Positions 1 to 8,707 of a DNA stretch of 32,492 nucleotides are shown here, in pieces. The notes under the pieces are model-generated. The model did no database searches. It had not been told where the DNA came from and saw only the letters and a list, made by a program, of their open reading frames with translations. The stretch's first letter is position 1. Every line of letters begins with the position of its first letter. Made by a program: the position numbers and the translations under genes. This DNA is from JANQUM01 sp047630355 (lineage in GTDB: Bacteria; Bacteroidota; Bacteroidia; Cytophagales; Spirosomataceae), in contig JBLHXN010000027.1 in NCBI GenBank assembly GCA_047630355.1, positions 1 to 32,492 on the forward strand, in the 5' to 3' direction.

Positions 1-2
1 CT

Positions 3-773
3 TATAGTCGTCGGGTACAGCGTTCTACCAACAACGAATTAAACCCATTCCCCGAGCGGGAGCATTCCGAAACACTCGAACGCGGTGATCCCGATATTTT
101 ACCCGAATTTATTGGCGTAACCGAAGTTGGATTAATTAAAGATTTTGATACAGGCTCGGTATTTTTGACGGCGTATCGGCAGGATATTGAAAACATCGTG
201 AATCGGGTAAACAGCGTTTACAATGATACGATTTTGAACCGCATTTACACCAACGCCGGAAAGGCTCGTTTGCTCGGTGCGGAATCGGGATTCACCGTAA
301 AACCAATGAAGTGGTGGAACAGCTACGTGGGAGCAAATATTTATCAGTTACGCATTGACGGCAGCTTATTTCAAAACGAAGTATTGGTCAATAATTCGGG
401 TACGGTTTTCTCATTCAATACTTCCCAAACGTTCAAGTTTAAGAAGGATATTGGATTGCAATTTAACCTCAATTATTTATCCGAAAAAGTAACCGCTCAG
501 GGCATAGATTCCCGCTTCTTTCTGCCCGACCTCGCCTTGACTAAAACGTTTAAAAACAAACGCTTTTCCGCCGCATTACAATGGCAAAACATTGCGTTGG
601 GAAGCATGGCAACCAATCAGCAACGAATAACCACATCGGGTAGGGAATTTTTTACTACGACAAACTATGCATATGAAACGAACGTCATTCGTTTGAACCT
701 CAGCTATCAATTCAATCAATCAGTAGCCAACAAAAAACTCCCCAAAAGTGAATTTGGAGAGCGGGAATTTTGA
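3..773 (+). CDS. Outer-membrane beta-barrel (TonB-dependent receptor-like) protein, C-terminal part
   Basis: The reading frame is open from base 3 and runs off the left edge, so only the last ~256 residues are present. It has the alternating polar/aromatic strands of a barrel, phrases such as NPFPERE, LPEFIGVTEVGLIKDF and YVGANIYQLRIDG, and the terminal block LSYQFNQS...KLPKSEFGEREF. From memory these match the C-terminal part of the Bacteroidota outer-membrane beta-barrel family (PF14905), receptors with a carboxypeptidase-regulatory N-terminus and a TonB-type barrel. The protein ends in an aromatic residue (F), as expected for BAM-inserted barrels. The substrate cannot be told from this part. 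It converges with the DUF1501 gene, only 14 bases separating the two stops. Confidence 0.75.
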   Translation, partial: YSRRVQRSTNNELNPFPEREHSETLERGDPDILPEFIGVTEVGLIKDFDTGSVFLTAYRQDIENIVNRVNSVYNDTILNRIYTNAGKARLLGAESGFTVKPMKWWNSYVGANIYQLRIDGSLFQNEVLVNNSGTVFSFNTSQTFKFKKDIGLQFNLNYLSEKVTAQGIDSRFFLPDLALTKTFKNKRFSAALQWQNIALGSMATNQQRITTSGREFFTTTNYAYETNVIRLNLSYQFNQSVANKKLPKSEFGEREF

Positions 774-787
774 AGGTTAAATACTGC

Positions 788-2227
788 TTACACTGCTTCG
801 ATTTGGGCATTTAGAAGCCTTTGCTCAGCGAGACCTTTACCGTCGGGTGTGGTGTAAAAAGGTCGCTTTTCGATTTCGTAATTTGTTTCGGGATGAATGC
901 CCAACGCGTGATAAATTGTTTGGTGAATACTATCAATCTTGATTGGGCTTTCGATGGTCTTGCAAGGTCTTTCATCGGCAGTTTTGCCAAATACGTTACC
1001 TTTTTTTATTCCTCCGCCAAACATTAGCATTGAGCAGCCGTCTGTAAAATGGCGATGCATTCCGTAATTCTTCATATCAGTGATAATATCCGGTACCTTT
1101 ACCTGATCTTTAACTTTGAAGTCCGGTCTGCCTTCCGTGAGCATATCGCGGCTAAATTCACTCGCAACGATTACGATAGTGCTTTCCAGTTTGCCGCTTT
1201 CCTCAAGGTCTTTGATTAATTGAGCAATCGGTGCATCTATTCGCTGTTTCATTTCTTTTAATCTGGTGTGGCCGTTATCGTGCGTATCCCAGTTCATGAA
1301 TGGTTCGTACTCAGACGTTACTGTAATAAACCTTGCTCCTTCGTTTACCAGTCTTTTTGCCATTAGACAGCCCAGTCCAAATTTTCCGGTATTATAAGTG
1401 TCGTAACTTTCTTTCGGTTCTTGCGAAATGTCAAACGCTTTGGCTTCCGGCGAATTTAACAACCGGTATGCTTGTTCCATGGAGCGTTTCAGTGATTCTT
1501 TTTGGTAATCGCTGCCGAACTCGCCCATTTCACTTTCTTTAATCAATTTCTCATACAATTGATTGCGACTTTCAAATCGTTTGGTGGTCATTCCTGTGGG
1601 TGGCCGCACACTATCTAAACCTTTTGTGGGGTCTGGAATCAGAAAGGGTCCGTGTTCACTTCCGAGAAAACCGGCACTATGAAATGCTTTCAATTCTTCG
1701 CCTTCACCGACTTCGAATCGCTGTCCGATATTTATAAAAGAGGGTATAACTTCCTTTAGCGGACCTAATTCTTTAGAAATCCATGAGCCAATGTGCGGAA
1801 CCGTAACTGATTGCGGCGGTTCGTAACACGTATGCCAATGATACTGATGCCGCGTGTGCAGAATATGCCCTAAATCTGCTGCTACATATGACCGAATCAA
1901 GGAACCTTTATCCATAATTTGCCCAATTTTTTCGAGCCCTTCGGAGAACTGAATGCCATCCAAAATAGTGGGTACAGATTTGAACGTGCTGAGGACAGCA
2001 TCGGCTTGCATTCCGGCGGTGAACGGCGTGTACCTTTTCGGATCAAACGTTTCTGTATGTGCCATTCCACCCGCCATAAATAGCAAAATGACTGAGTCTG
2101 CCGTTGATTTTCTGCCCGAACCGCCGCAAGATTGCAATAAGCTACTGAGCGGAGCCGCCATGCCCATTGTGGCTATTGCTGCCGCATTTTTTTTTAAAAA
2201 GTCTCTTCTGGTCCAGTATTTTTCCAT
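788..2227 (-). CDS. DUF1501 family secreted protein
   Basis: 479 aa. The N-terminus has a twin-arginine-type signal (RRDFLKK followed by an Ala-rich hydrophobic stretch and LLQSCGG), so the folded protein is probably exported by Tat and may be lipid-anchored at the Cys. The rest resembles the DUF1501 family, an alkaline-phosphatase/sulfatase-superfamily relative: LLFMAGGMAHTETFDPK near the N-terminus, a His-rich HILHTRHQYHWHTCY region around residue 125, and a late IVIVASEFSRD...HRHFTDGCSMLMFGGGIKKG block. The start at 2227 is one base after the stop of the upstream cytochrome-like gene, so the two are translationally linked. DUF1501 genes are commonly paired with DUF1549/DUF1553 genes in Planctomycetes and Bacteroidota. 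The biochemical role is unknown. Confidence 0.85.
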   Translation of the reverse strand: MEKYWTRRDFLKKNAAAIATMGMAAPLSSLLQSCGGSGRKSTADSVILLFMAGGMAHTETFDPKRYTPFTAGMQADAVLSTFKSVPTILDGIQFSEGLEKIGQIMDKGSLIRSYVAADLGHILHTRHQYHWHTCYEPPQSVTVPHIGSWISKELGPLKEVIPSFINIGQRFEVGEGEELKAFHSAGFLGSEHGPFLIPDPTKGLDSVRPPTGMTTKRFESRNQLYEKLIKESEMGEFGSDYQKESLKRSMEQAYRLLNSPEAKAFDISQEPKESYDTYNTGKFGLGCLMAKRLVNEGARFITVTSEYEPFMNWDTHDNGHTRLKEMKQRIDAPIAQLIKDLEESGKLESTIVIVASEFSRDMLTEGRPDFKVKDQVKVPDIITDMKNYGMHRHFTDGCSMLMFGGGIKKGNVFGKTADERPCKTIESPIKIDSIHQTIYHALGIHPETNYEIEKRPFYTTPDGKGLAEQRLLNAQIEAV

Positions 2228-2228
2228 G

Positions 2229-4595
2229 CTAATAAATGGTTTGAAATTCGGGCAACATTATTACTGCCCAAAAGAAATCTTGTATTTGGCCAACGGTTGG
2301 GCTATCACCCAAAGCCGTTCGCGTAACCGCGAATTCCTTCTTCGTAGGATTTCTTCCGAGAGCCTCCTGATAAGTACGATTTATCAGTTTATCGGGGGAA
2401 GTATATTTTCTTTTCCAACGTTCGGCACCTGCTTCAAGGGTATTGTTTAATTTTACGCCATTCGTAAATTCAAGTGCTTGTAATAAGCTCGACTCTGCGG
2501 GTCTTGAAGTCGTGACAATCTCTCGGTTCGGTCTGCCGAGGGCCGTTAAGAAAGCGTTATTTTCGACCAACGAAGCCCTTGTAATAAATTGTCCCGTTGG
2601 TTCGTACCCTGCTGCGGCTATTGGGTCGTAAGCGTAATCTTTTTTATCAAAGACGGGGTAAATTACTTTGCTTACGGCGTCAGATAGTTGTTCAGCGGTG
2701 AGTCTTCTGTTGAGCATTCCTTTAAATTGATAGGACTCTTTAAATACAACTGCCGGATCATTGTACGTGTCACCTTCCATTTGGTAAATGTCAGATGTCA
2801 TAATTAAGAAGAGTAGCCTTTTGAGGTCATAACCGTTGTCAACAAAATTGACGGCGACCCAATCCAGCAAGTCCTGACTCCACGGTTTGTTGTCCATTTC
2901 GTCTACAGTACCAATGACTCCCCGACCCATTAATTGAGCCCAAACCCGGTTTACAATCGTTCGGTACATTCTGCCGTTTGCGGGTTGAACAAGTCCGTCG
3001 GCTAATTGCTTGAGCTTTTGTTTTTTTGAAGAGGTACTATCTATTGATCCTAGGCTGGACCATAATAAGCCAGCATTCGCGTATTTGCCCGTCGGTTTTT
3101 CGCATCGTGCGATTTCGAGACTTTCTTCGGCAAAAATATTCGCAAAAGCGTACGCATCTTCCAGTTTCCAATCACTCACAAAGCTATCGTGACAAGACGC
3201 ACACTTTAAGTTGAGACCCAGTAAAACCTGTCCCACATTTTGGGCGGCTTGCATTTCGGTGCGTTGACTTGCATTAACCGTCCCACGCCATTGTATTCCT
3301 GAGATAAATCCTTTTGATTCTTCGGTTGGGTTGAGAAGTTCTCTAACAAATTGATTGTAAGGCTTATTTTCTTGCAACGAGGTGTAGAGCCAGTGGTTAA
3401 TGTTGAATCTGCCTTTGGTAATATACCCCGTTCCGGTGTAGTCATTTCTGAGAGCATCGTTCCAAAAGGTAATCCAGTGTTGGGCGTATTCATTGTTCTG
3501 TGACAGCAACTGACCTATAACTTTTTCCCGTTTCGATGGGTCAGTGTCACGTTCAAAAGCTTGAATTTCTTCAAACGAAGGCGGCAAACCAATTGTGTCA
3601 AAATAAGCACGGCGGAGAAAAATCCGGTCGCTTACTTTACCTTTCCATTCTATACTGTTGCTTTTGAAGTACTGATTTACCCACAAATCTATCGGGTTTT
3701 TGTATTCCCCCTTTGGTAGAGTCGGGTTTCTTGGAGCAAGTGCAGCTTGCGGAAATAAAGACTGCCCGCCTGTGCCTTCTGCCCATGGAGCTCCCTGATT
3801 AATCCAGTATTCGATAACAGCAATCTCCTCTTTTGAGAGCGATTTGCCTTTTGAGGGCATTGATTCTTTGTGATTAACGGGCAAGGTAATTCTGCGGTAA
3901 ATTTCACTTTCATTCGCATTGCCCGGAACGATGATTTTGCCACCTTCTCCACCCGCAAAAATAAACTCTTCTTCGTCAAGCCGGAGTTTACCTTTCTGCT
4001 TTGTTTCGCTGTGACACTTGTAACAATTATGGGCAAAAATTGTCCGTACCTGAGTGGTAAGTTTTACACTATCTGTTTCAGGTTCTTCAAGGACTAAATT
4101 ATTGTCAGATTCACTACTGCCATTGTTTTCCCAAGGCAAAATCTCCGTCAGGTATGATTCTCCGTGCGTCAGCATTCCACCCCAATGCCCCGTAATCATT
4201 GTACCCGTTGCTGCAATAGCAAGCAGAATATTTCTTGCCTGATTAGCGTTCGGTTTCTTAAGAGTTACGAAAAGAAGTCCGGCAGAAACAATTGCCAGGG
4301 CGATTCCGAGATAGCGGTGGTTATCCAGCAGTTCTCCGCTGTAACCATCCTGCCACGCAAGTAACAAACCCAGCCCCGCCGAAAGTATGGCACTGCCTGT
4401 TCCAATAATTATCAGAAAGTATATGATTTGTTCGGCAGCTTTTATTCGTCTTGCGAATAATTGCATTACACCGGCTAAAAAAAGCAGGCTGACTGGGAAG
4501 TGAACAAGTAGTGGGTGCAGTCTTCCAATAAATTGCAATAGCCAGTTGCCCATAGCCAGCGAATCACTTGCCGCAGTGTATAGGTTTAAAATCAC
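2229..4595 (-). CDS. Membrane-anchored DUF1549/DUF1553 protein with c-type haem motifs (PSCyt1-like)
   Basis: 788 aa. The first ~145 residues contain several membrane segments (LHPLLVHFPVSLLFLAG and others), like the DUF2231-type cytoplasmic-membrane module. A planctomycete-type cytochrome c domain follows, with a haem-attachment CYKCH at residues 191-195. The remainder fits the DUF1549 and DUF1553 families, with a second CxxCH (CASCHD) in the middle and the typical late blocks WAQLMGRGVIGTVDEMDNKP and LNRRLTAEQLSDAV. A periplasmic electron-transfer or redox role is likely but the substrate is unknown. It is the first gene of a two-gene operon with the DUF1501 gene; its TAG stop is one base before the next start. 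A TAGGTTTG resembling a Bacteroidota -7 element lies at 4632-4639 on the same strand, but I saw no well-spaced -33 partner. Confidence 0.85.
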   Translation of the reverse strand: MILNLYTAASDSLAMGNWLLQFIGRLHPLLVHFPVSLLFLAGVMQLFARRIKAAEQIIYFLIIIGTGSAILSAGLGLLLAWQDGYSGELLDNHRYLGIALAIVSAGLLFVTLKKPNANQARNILLAIAATGTMITGHWGGMLTHGESYLTEILPWENNGSSESDNNLVLEEPETDSVKLTTQVRTIFAHNCYKCHSETKQKGKLRLDEEEFIFAGGEGGKIIVPGNANESEIYRRITLPVNHKESMPSKGKSLSKEEIAVIEYWINQGAPWAEGTGGQSLFPQAALAPRNPTLPKGEYKNPIDLWVNQYFKSNSIEWKGKVSDRIFLRRAYFDTIGLPPSFEEIQAFERDTDPSKREKVIGQLLSQNNEYAQHWITFWNDALRNDYTGTGYITKGRFNINHWLYTSLQENKPYNQFVRELLNPTEESKGFISGIQWRGTVNASQRTEMQAAQNVGQVLLGLNLKCASCHDSFVSDWKLEDAYAFANIFAEESLEIARCEKPTGKYANAGLLWSSLGSIDSTSSKKQKLKQLADGLVQPANGRMYRTIVNRVWAQLMGRGVIGTVDEMDNKPWSQDLLDWVAVNFVDNGYDLKRLLFLIMTSDIYQMEGDTYNDPAVVFKESYQFKGMLNRRLTAEQLSDAVSKVIYPVFDKKDYAYDPIAAAGYEPTGQFITRASLVENNAFLTALGRPNREIVTTSRPAESSLLQALEFTNGVKLNNTLEAGAERWKRKYTSPDKLINRTYQEALGRNPTKKEFAVTRTALGDSPTVGQIQDFFWAVIMLPEFQTIY

Positions 4596-4782
4596 GACGT
4601 TAGTTTCTTATAGGTTGAATAAATAGGTAAACAAACCTAATCAAATTTTATTGGAATCTTTCATTCAGTTCCGTGAATACGGCAATCGTTTTAGCTACAC
4701 CAGTAGTTTTTTGCCCGAGCACTTTTGATAACGGAATAAAGAATAAGTGAAACTAATACCAATAAAAGTAAAACCCGAAATA

Positions 4783-6156
4783 TTATTTTTTGATAAGTAC
4801 AAAACCAATAGTCCAGACAAATAAAGTGCTCAACGCTAAATATAGCATGGGCAATCTTGTGGCTTTTGGTGCAGGGTTCTGTTTGCTTTCAAATTGAGGT
4901 ATTTTCTCGAAATCTGACTTTGGGAATGTCTTGTTTTGATAAACATATCGGTAGAAAAATAGCTTTAATTCAGTATGAAAACCTCTTATCTCTTCTTGGA
5001 ATTGAAGGTGTCTTTTGCTGTCTGTCTGAGCTAAAGAATTGTAAATATTTTGTGTCAATGCTGCCGCTGAAAATGCACTCATCGCATTGCCTACGTCACT
5101 TTTTTGTTGATTAAGCTGCGTGTACTTGTCGAAATAAGGTAGTAGTTTCTCGTCGTAGAAATCATACGATGCCAATGAGTATTTATCACTCCAATTACTT
5201 GCAGTATCAGACTTTAATTCGGGGTATTTCTGACCTAACTTAACGGCGGTTTGGTAACGGTGATTTTTGTCGTAATATTTTTCCCAAATTTCTCCATATT
5301 CGTGTCTTATCGCTTGCGTGAGATCGTTTCGGGGCGGCGAAGCGTAGGAAATGCTCAAATAAAGATTGGTTAAAGCGGGAATGACGACCACAATTACTAA
5401 CCAGGTGCCGAGTAAGCTAAAAGCGTTGAAAGCTGAGTTGCGTTGTAAGTTGTTAATTGCGAATACAACCCCAAACCAAAAAGTGATGTAAAGCACGGTA
5501 GATAACAGCCAACTAAATAAGGTGCCGTTAATTGGGAGTTCACAAATGAAGATGGCGATTAGTAGCAGAAACAGAGCAATCGACAGCGTTAGAATAGCCC
5601 GAAACGCAACTTTAAATAAGCTTATCTTCCGTTCTGAAATAGGGTTTGAGAGTAATAAAGACAGTGTACCTCCTTCTCTTTCAGCCGAGAGCATATTGTA
5701 ACTGATGGCAATGATAAATAAGGGAAACAGGTAGATAAGTACGAATGCGAAGTCAAAATTGCCCGTTAGTAATTTTTCGGGATTGGCTATTTCCGAGGTC
5801 GTTATCTGACTCGAAAGGGCATTCATTCGTAAAAATATATAATAAGGGAAAATGTCACGCTGACCAACGGAAAGACTTGCCCACGGCGTAGGCGGGTTTC
5901 CGACTAACCGATAAGTCCGCATTCCTGCTTGTGCGGGCGGGGTATCAGTAGTTACTTTGGCCTGAAACTCTTGTAGTTTCTCCGTTTCGTCGAGTCTTAT
6001 TTTTGCTAAAACAGTGCTTTGACGATCCATCTCGGTTTTTCCATAATATATGGCGTAAATTCCCACCGCGAGTAGCAGCAGCACCGATACACGGAACAAA
6101 TTACTCCTGAAAAAAGTCAGTGCTTCGAATTTGAAGAATAAAAGTGCTTGTTTCAT
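4783..6156 (-). CDS. ABC-2 type transporter permease (DUF3526-like)
   Basis: 457 aa, integral membrane. There is one N-terminal membrane helix (~20-38), a long extracytoplasmic loop, then a cluster of five or so helices (~150-270), a second soluble stretch and a last helix before the C-terminal IKK. This is the layout of ABC-2 permeases with a large periplasmic domain (DUF3526/ABC2_membrane family). The segment FPYYIFLRMNALSSQ before the central helices and LLSNPISERKISLFKV after the coupling helix are typical. Its start is one base after the stop of the upstream permease gene. With that gene and the ATPase it should form one heteromeric transporter of the NosFY/gliding-type ABC-2 class; substrate and direction are not shown. 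Confidence 0.8.
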   Translation of the reverse strand: MKQALLFFKFEALTFFRSNLFRVSVLLLLAVGIYAIYYGKTEMDRQSTVLAKIRLDETEKLQEFQAKVTTDTPPAQAGMRTYRLVGNPPTPWASLSVGQRDIFPYYIFLRMNALSSQITTSEIANPEKLLTGNFDFAFVLIYLFPLFIIAISYNMLSAEREGGTLSLLLSNPISERKISLFKVAFRAILTLSIALFLLLIAIFICELPINGTLFSWLLSTVLYITFWFGVVFAINNLQRNSAFNAFSLLGTWLVIVVVIPALTNLYLSISYASPPRNDLTQAIRHEYGEIWEKYYDKNHRYQTAVKLGQKYPELKSDTASNWSDKYSLASYDFYDEKLLPYFDKYTQLNQQKSDVGNAMSAFSAAALTQNIYNSLAQTDSKRHLQFQEEIRGFHTELKLFFYRYVYQNKTFPKSDFEKIPQFESKQNPAPKATRLPMLYLALSTLFVWTIGFVLIKK

Positions 6157-6157
6157 A

Positions 6158-7576
6158 TCAGGCGATGCGAAGATTTTTGGTTCTGTTAACCAATATTGAC
6201 AGTAATGTTATCCAAAAAGCTAAGGCAAGAACTCCGACGATATTTTGAGTCAGTACTTGACTTATCGTTGGGTTATCAAACTTAAAATCAGGCAATTCGG
6301 CGTACAGTGATTCTTTTGCTTTTGTATCCCAATCTCCGGTTTTGGTATTGTCCCGCATGTTATTGTTCAACATTTCCACCATCTGAAAACGGTATTGTTC
6401 CGCTTGTTTCTGAAACGCCAGAGCAGTTTTATAATCGCTACCCGCCAGACCCATTGATAAATTTCTGACCCCCATAAACGGATTTATAACCGCCGAATAC
6501 GCCGAGACGGAATTTTGCATTTTGTAAATGCCTTCCAGTTTATCAAAGTGTTTATTGTAAACCGTGGTAGAATATTGCTCACCCGCTTGCATCCGAATAG
6601 CATCGAAGTTTACGGGTAATTCTTCTACGGTTTCAACATTATACTTAGCCAATGTTTGTTTCTTTAATTCGTCAAACCTGACATCCGAAGGGTCGTGTCC
6701 GTCAATACCGTTTTCTTCGTCAACTTTTATGGCTTCGCGAAATTCATAATTGGAGGGAGCTTTAAAAAGTGATGCTCCAACATTCGCCGTTGCTTTGGGA
6801 AGAATAATGCAAGCCACAATCCAAATGCCTAATAATTGCAGTAATGAGTTACGAGAGGTTTTAGCGTAAGCAGATACAAGTACTGATGCGGCGATAAAAA
6901 GAAAGAAGTAGGCACAATAGATGAAGGTCATGAGTGTAAAACGCAGCACCGTATCAACCGTGAATGTGCCATCCGTACCCAATGTCATCAAACCAAAAGC
7001 GATAAATAATGCAGGTAAAATAATCCACGCTAACGCTTTTGAATAACCCCAAATTTTACCCCACGCAATCTGTTTCAGACTAACACCTTGACTCAGCATT
7101 AATTTGAGGGTATTGTCTTCTTTCTCTTTTACTATGGCGTTGAAACACAGAAAGATAATCAGCAGCGGCACTAAGAGTTGTAGTACAAATGATACCGTCA
7201 TCTCACCAAAACGAATGAGCGAGGAGCTATCTTGGGCGGCAGAGAATTTAGCGTCATTTTGACGGTGAGCTTCCAGATAAACGCTCGTGCCCACGTACGA
7301 ATCTACTCCAAAATCAAAGAAGCTCAATTCAGATTTTGGACGAAAAGCAAAAGAACCGAAGTGTGCCGCTGAATGCGGGTTTTTCTCTCCCTGATTCAGC
7401 CACGTTTCACGGGCTTCTACCTGAGCAGCCATTCGTTCTTTTTTCAAAGATTGAAAAGCTACGAACCCGCCTATTAACGCCAGTAAAAGCAAGACGGAAA
7501 TAAACCCGCCCATCAATTTGAAACGCTTATCTCGTAAGAGCGTGGTGTATTCTTTTTTAGCAATGATATTTCTCAT
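6158..7576 (-). CDS. ABC-2 type transporter permease (DUF3526-like)
   Basis: 472 aa using the ATG at 7576 (MRNIIAKKEYTTLLRDKRF), which lies four bases after the ATPase stop. The frame is open further upstream to 7639, but that would overlap the ATPase and lacks the typical cytosolic N-terminus. The order is an N-terminal helix, an extracytoplasmic domain beginning with NPHSAAHFGSFAFRP and SYVGTSVYLEAHRQN (from memory, characteristic of the DUF3526 permease family), then a multi-helix core (LKLMLSQGVSLKQIAWGKIWG marks the coupling region). It is paired with the second permease downstream, so the transporter is probably a heterodimer. The operon starts beside the 15-bp palindrome at 8293-8307. 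Confidence 0.8.
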   Translation of the reverse strand: MRNIIAKKEYTTLLRDKRFKLMGGFISVLLLLALIGGFVAFQSLKKERMAAQVEARETWLNQGEKNPHSAAHFGSFAFRPKSELSFFDFGVDSYVGTSVYLEAHRQNDAKFSAAQDSSSLIRFGEMTVSFVLQLLVPLLIIFLCFNAIVKEKEDNTLKLMLSQGVSLKQIAWGKIWGYSKALAWIILPALFIAFGLMTLGTDGTFTVDTVLRFTLMTFIYCAYFFLFIAASVLVSAYAKTSRNSLLQLLGIWIVACIILPKATANVGASLFKAPSNYEFREAIKVDEENGIDGHDPSDVRFDELKKQTLAKYNVETVEELPVNFDAIRMQAGEQYSTTVYNKHFDKLEGIYKMQNSVSAYSAVINPFMGVRNLSMGLAGSDYKTALAFQKQAEQYRFQMVEMLNNNMRDNTKTGDWDTKAKESLYAELPDFKFDNPTISQVLTQNIVGVLALAFWITLLSILVNRTKNLRIA

Positions 7577-7580
7577 GTTG

Positions 7581-8276
7581 TTAAACAGTTTGTAAGTACA
7601 GCTTTTCAAGCTCCGTTCCTGAAATTCCCTGCGTATCAATTACTGAAACTAAATTTCCTTCTTTCATAATTCCGATGCGGTGAGCCACTTCTTTCGCCCG
7701 AAAAATATCGTGCGTTGCCATCAATATAGCCGTTCCGTCTGCGGATAATTCTTTCAGTATTACTGAGAATTCATTGGCAGCTTTGGGGTCGAGACCCGAA
7801 GTGGGTTCGTCTAACAGAAGGGCTTTAGCTTTTTTTGCCAAGGCAATGGCAATTCCTACTTTTTGTCGCATGCCTTTAGAGTAGCCATCCACTCGCTGTT
7901 GATGAGCCGAAGTTTGCAAACCTGACTTTTCTAAAAAATCCCCTAATTCCTCATTTGAATAATTGAAACCCGCTAACGAAGAGAAGAATTGTAGATTTTC
8001 GACTCCAGTCAGATTTGGGTAAAGCATTACCGTTTCGGGAATGTAAGCCAAGTGTTTCTTGGTTTCGAGGGCGTTTTCTTCGACGGATAAACCATGGATA
8101 TTGGCGTACCCTTCGGTTGGCTTTATGAAGCCCATGAAGCAATTTATAGTGGTGGTTTTCCCCGCTCCGTTTTGACCCAACAAAGCAAATATTTCCCCGG
8201 CTTCAACGTTGAGGTTCAGTTTATTAAGGGCGGTTTTATCGCCGTACGTCTTCGAGAGATTTTTGGTTGATAGCAT
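7581..8276 (-). CDS. ABC transporter ATP-binding protein (ABC-2/CcmA type)
   Basis: 231 aa from the ATG at 8276 (MLSTKNLSKTYGDKTALNKL); the frame is open to 8300, but the extra eight residues precede the normal family start. Walker A GQNGAGKTT at 34-42, an ABC signature variant YSKGMRQKV in the middle, Walker B ALLLDEPTSGLDP, and a switch His in ATHD are all visible. The YIPE element in place of a Q-loop QD is usual for the DrrA/NosF/gliding class that pairs with ABC-2 permeases. It heads a three-gene operon with two permeases. The intergenic region to the divergent His-rich lipoprotein gene carries the 15-bp palindrome, suggesting that metal status controls both sides. Confidence 0.9.
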   Translation of the reverse strand: MLSTKNLSKTYGDKTALNKLNLNVEAGEIFALLGQNGAGKTTTINCFMGFIKPTEGYANIHGLSVEENALETKKHLAYIPETVMLYPNLTGVENLQFFSSLAGFNYSNEELGDFLEKSGLQTSAHQQRVDGYSKGMRQKVGIAIALAKKAKALLLDEPTSGLDPKAANEFSVILKELSADGTAILMATHDIFRAKEVAHRIGIMKEGNLVSVIDTQGISGTELEKLYLQTV

Positions 8277-8292
8277 AGCTTTTTTTTGTAAA

Positions 8293-8307
8293 TGCAACAA
8301 TGTTGCA
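8293..8307. promoter_or_regulatory. 15-bp palindromic operator, copy 1 (Zur-like by context)
   Basis: TGCAACA-A-TGTTGCA is a perfect inverted repeat around the A at 8300. It lies between the divergent ABC ATPase (start 8276) and His-rich lipoprotein (start 8360). Identity with the two copies near 19650 and 19690 extends beyond the palindrome to 8292-8311. It covers the presumed -33 TTG of the plus-strand promoter. A 15-bp palindrome repeated at metal-homeostasis genes suggests a Fur-superfamily zinc repressor, but that identity is an inference. Confidence 0.75.
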
Positions 8308-8333
8308 AATAAAGGGAGTTTTTTCTATTTTTG
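8303..8333 (+). promoter_or_regulatory. Bacteroidota-type promoter for the His-rich lipoprotein operon
   Basis: A -33 TTG at 8303-8305 and a -7 TATTTTTG at 8326-8333 (TAnnTTTG consensus) are separated by 20 bases. The -33 lies inside the palindrome, so an occupied operator would block sigma binding. The predicted start of transcription is about 20 bases before the ATG at 8360. Confidence 0.55.
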
Positions 8334-8359
8334 CAACGTAGTTATTAAAATTAGAATCA

Positions 8360-8707
8360 ATGTCCCGTATTTTTTTATTCGTTTTTACATTGACTTGCGT
8401 GTCGTGCAATTCTGAAGATTACAATCTCGACGAGGCTCATGAGACTCATTTGGAAGCAATGAAAACTTCTAAAGAAGTTCGTGCGGACCTTATAGCTATG
8501 AAGTCAGATACCATGCAGGCTGCTAAAGCAGACAGTTTACTTGAAGTATTGAAGGCGTGGGAGGGCGGAGTTGCTGAAGTACCGGGCTTTGCTCATGTTC
8601 ATGGGGAAGGGCATCAACATAGCCACGTCGAGGTCAGGGATTCTGAGCAATTGAATCAACAAAAACAAAGTTTAGCAGCCATCAAAGAATTGGAAAATAG
8701 TTTATGA
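8360..8707 (+). CDS. Small His-rich lipoprotein, probable periplasmic metal binder
   Basis: 115 aa. A short hydrophobic signal ends in TCVSC, so it is probably lipidated at Cys16. After a charged helical region comes a His cluster, HVHGEGHQHSHVE, near residue 80 with five His in eleven residues, an evident zinc- or nickel-type ligand set. The C-terminal tail is Gln/Glu-rich and helical. No named family is recognised. Its stop overlaps the next start (ATGA), so it is co-translated with the CFFCG protein. The promoter overlaps the 15-bp palindrome, which supports a role in scarce-metal capture. It could be a metal store or chaperone for the envelope. Confidence 0.75.
   Translation: MSRIFLFVFTLTCVSCNSEDYNLDEAHETHLEAMKTSKEVRADLIAMKSDTMQAAKADSLLEVLKAWEGGVAEVPGFAHVHGEGHQHSHVEVRDSEQLNQQKQSLAAIKELENSL

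Noticed and set aside
1953..2450. 165-aa plus-strand open frame
   Set aside because: It lies antisense across the DUF1501/DUF1549 genes, which have strong family motifs and tight spacing; it is a shadow frame.
8323..8340. Second operator copy at TTGCAACG (8331-8338)
   Set aside because: Only one half of the palindrome is present and it overlaps the -7 element; chance similarity is likely.
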